Below, piece after piece: positions 5,087-5,859 of a DNA stretch of 5,859 nucleotides. The stretch is taken from contig DASWMO010000181.1 of the NCBI GenBank assembly GCA_036399715.1, positions 1-5,859 of the forward strand. Direction: 5' to 3'. A program made the position numbers and the translations under genes. Below the pieces are notes generated by a model. The model did no database searches, was not told the origin of the DNA, and saw only the letters and a list, made by a program, of their open reading frames with translations. The first letter of the stretch is position 1, and the number at the start of each line of letters is the position of its first letter. This DNA is from DASVSE01 sp036399715 (GTDB taxonomy: Bacteria > Bacteroidota > Rhodothermia > Rhodothermales > Rubricoccaceae).

Positions 5087-5829
5087 CCGGTCCGCCCGAT
5101 GGAGTGGGCGCGCCCGCCCTGCACGCGTGCCCGGACCGCCGCGCGGCGCTGCTCGACCTCACGTTCGCGGGCTTCCCCGAGGCGGGCCTCGACGCGCTCG
5201 CGCGCCTGAAAGCGGACCCGCACATCGGACGCTACCGCGAGGAGAAAGCCGTCCTCAAGGCGAGCGTCGAGGCGCCGTTCCGGCTCTACCGCGACGACCT
5301 CGCCCTCAACTGGGCGATTCCGAATGGCCTCCCGTTCGAGACCGAGAAGGGCGTCTTCAGCCGCCTGCTCAAAAACGACTTCGGTGCAGGCGGCGCGCAC
5401 CACCACCTGTGGATGTCGTTCTACCGGACCGGCCGCAAGCGCCTCACCGACATTCAGCTCTCGCACGCGGTCTACCCGGACGGCTTCCGCTGGTCGCTCT
5501 ACGCCGGCGACTACTCCGGAGCGCTCTTCCGCGCCGCGCGCGAGCGGACGGTCGAGGACCCCGACGGCCTGCGTCTGCTCAACGCGCTCCTCAGCCGGGG
5601 CTACCGCCTCGCGTTCGCGCCGCACGTCACCAAGCCCGAGGGTTACCCCGAAGTCTCCGAGCCCCTCGACGCGCTCCCGCCGGGCCTCGCCCGCGCCCGA
5701 GGCATCTGGCTCTCGCGCCGCATCGACCGCGCCCAACTGCTCGCGCTCGGCCCGGGCCTCGTCTCGGCCGGAATCGACGCCCAGTTGGAGCTGTGGCCAC
5801 TCTACCGCTTCTGGGCCGAGGTGGAGTAG
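5083..5829 (+). CDS. Hypothetical protein translationally coupled to recR, DUF2461-like
   Basis: A 248-residue soluble protein without signal peptide or membrane segment; I cannot name it with confidence. Its pattern faintly recalls the DUF2461 family (unknown function): FPEAGLDALARLKADP (31-46), KAVLKASVEAPFRLYRDDL (55-73), a central FSRLLKNDFG block (92-101) where DUF2461 has its fRdxRFS motif, alternating strands to about 144, and near the end KPEGYPEVSEPLDAL (184-198) and LELWPLYRFW (235-244). HHHLWMSFYR (106-115) is a distinctive His/aromatic cluster. The GTG at 5083 overlaps the recR stop as GTGA, implying translational coupling; an in-frame GTG at 5104 is the alternative. Codon use matches the neighbours, so no recent transfer is indicated. 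Placement after recR may mean only co-expression, not a role in repair. The family call is a tentative inference; the coding call is firm. Confidence 0.75.
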   Translation: MTGPPDGVGAPALHACPDRRAALLDLTFAGFPEAGLDALARLKADPHIGRYREEKAVLKASVEAPFRLYRDDLALNWAIPNGLPFETEKGVFSRLLKNDFGAGGAHHHLWMSFYRTGRKRLTDIQLSHAVYPDGFRWSLYAGDYSGALFRAARERTVEDPDGLRLLNALLSRGYRLAFAPHVTKPEGYPEVSEPLDALPPGLARARGIWLSRRIDRAQLLALGPGLVSAGIDAQLELWPLYRFWAEVE

Positions 5830-5859
5830 GGGAGGGGGCCGAGGCACCCGGTGTGCTCC

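Noticed and set aside
5830..5859. Possible terminator after the last gene
   Set aside because: The G-rich tail shows only a four-base stem (CACC with GGTG) before the window ends, too little to call.
1..5859. CRISPR array, tRNA, rRNA, insertion sequence or defence genes
   Set aside because: No regular repeat-spacer pattern, cloverleaf, transposase motif or defence-family motif was seen on reading the genes and gaps.

Overview
The window is a very G+C-rich bacterial chromosome segment in which every supported gene lies on the + strand. The gene set is housekeeping. The best guess at the source is a high-GC member of the Bacteroidota/Rhodothermota lineage, for example a Rubricoccus- or Salinibacter-like marine bacterium. 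Three things point that way: the wording of conserved blocks in DnaX (RIPPQ before Walker B) and RecR (EGDTTSYYV), the near absence of Shine-Dalgarno sequences, and TAnnTTTG-like -7 elements in two gaps. This placement is an inference and was not tested by any search.

Layout. 1-536: 3' part of a type II thymidine kinase gene (tdk), cut by the window edge inside its Walker A motif, with a 10-bp perfect stem over its stop codon. 646-1176: a small RDD-family membrane protein. 1267-1671: an unrecognised secreted or membrane protein with a signal peptide and two Gly/Ala-rich hydrophobic stretches. 1760-3889: dnaX, the clamp-loader tau subunit, with a long Pro/Ala linker. 3971-4309: a YbaB/EbfC-family nucleoid-associated protein. 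4406-5086: recR, with an acidic insertion in its TOPRIM region. 5083-5829: a hypothetical protein whose GTG start overlaps the recR stop and which faintly resembles the DUF2461 family. The last 30 bases hold no gene.

How the genes work together. dnaX-ybaB-recR is a classic conserved bacterial cluster joining replication (clamp loading), nucleoid binding and recombinational repair (RecFOR pathway). The downstream gene is probably co-translated with recR. The three genes upstream look like separate units, because each later gap carries a -10-like element and two gaps carry stem-loops.

No mobile element, CRISPR array, tRNA, rRNA or defence system is visible. The most unusual non-coding feature is an 84-base imperfect inverted repeat that nearly fills the ybaB-recR gap. 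The most unusual coding features are the acidic RecR insertion and the unassigned gene coupled to recR. I see no evidence for an exciting undescribed system here; this is mostly an ordinary core-genome region.
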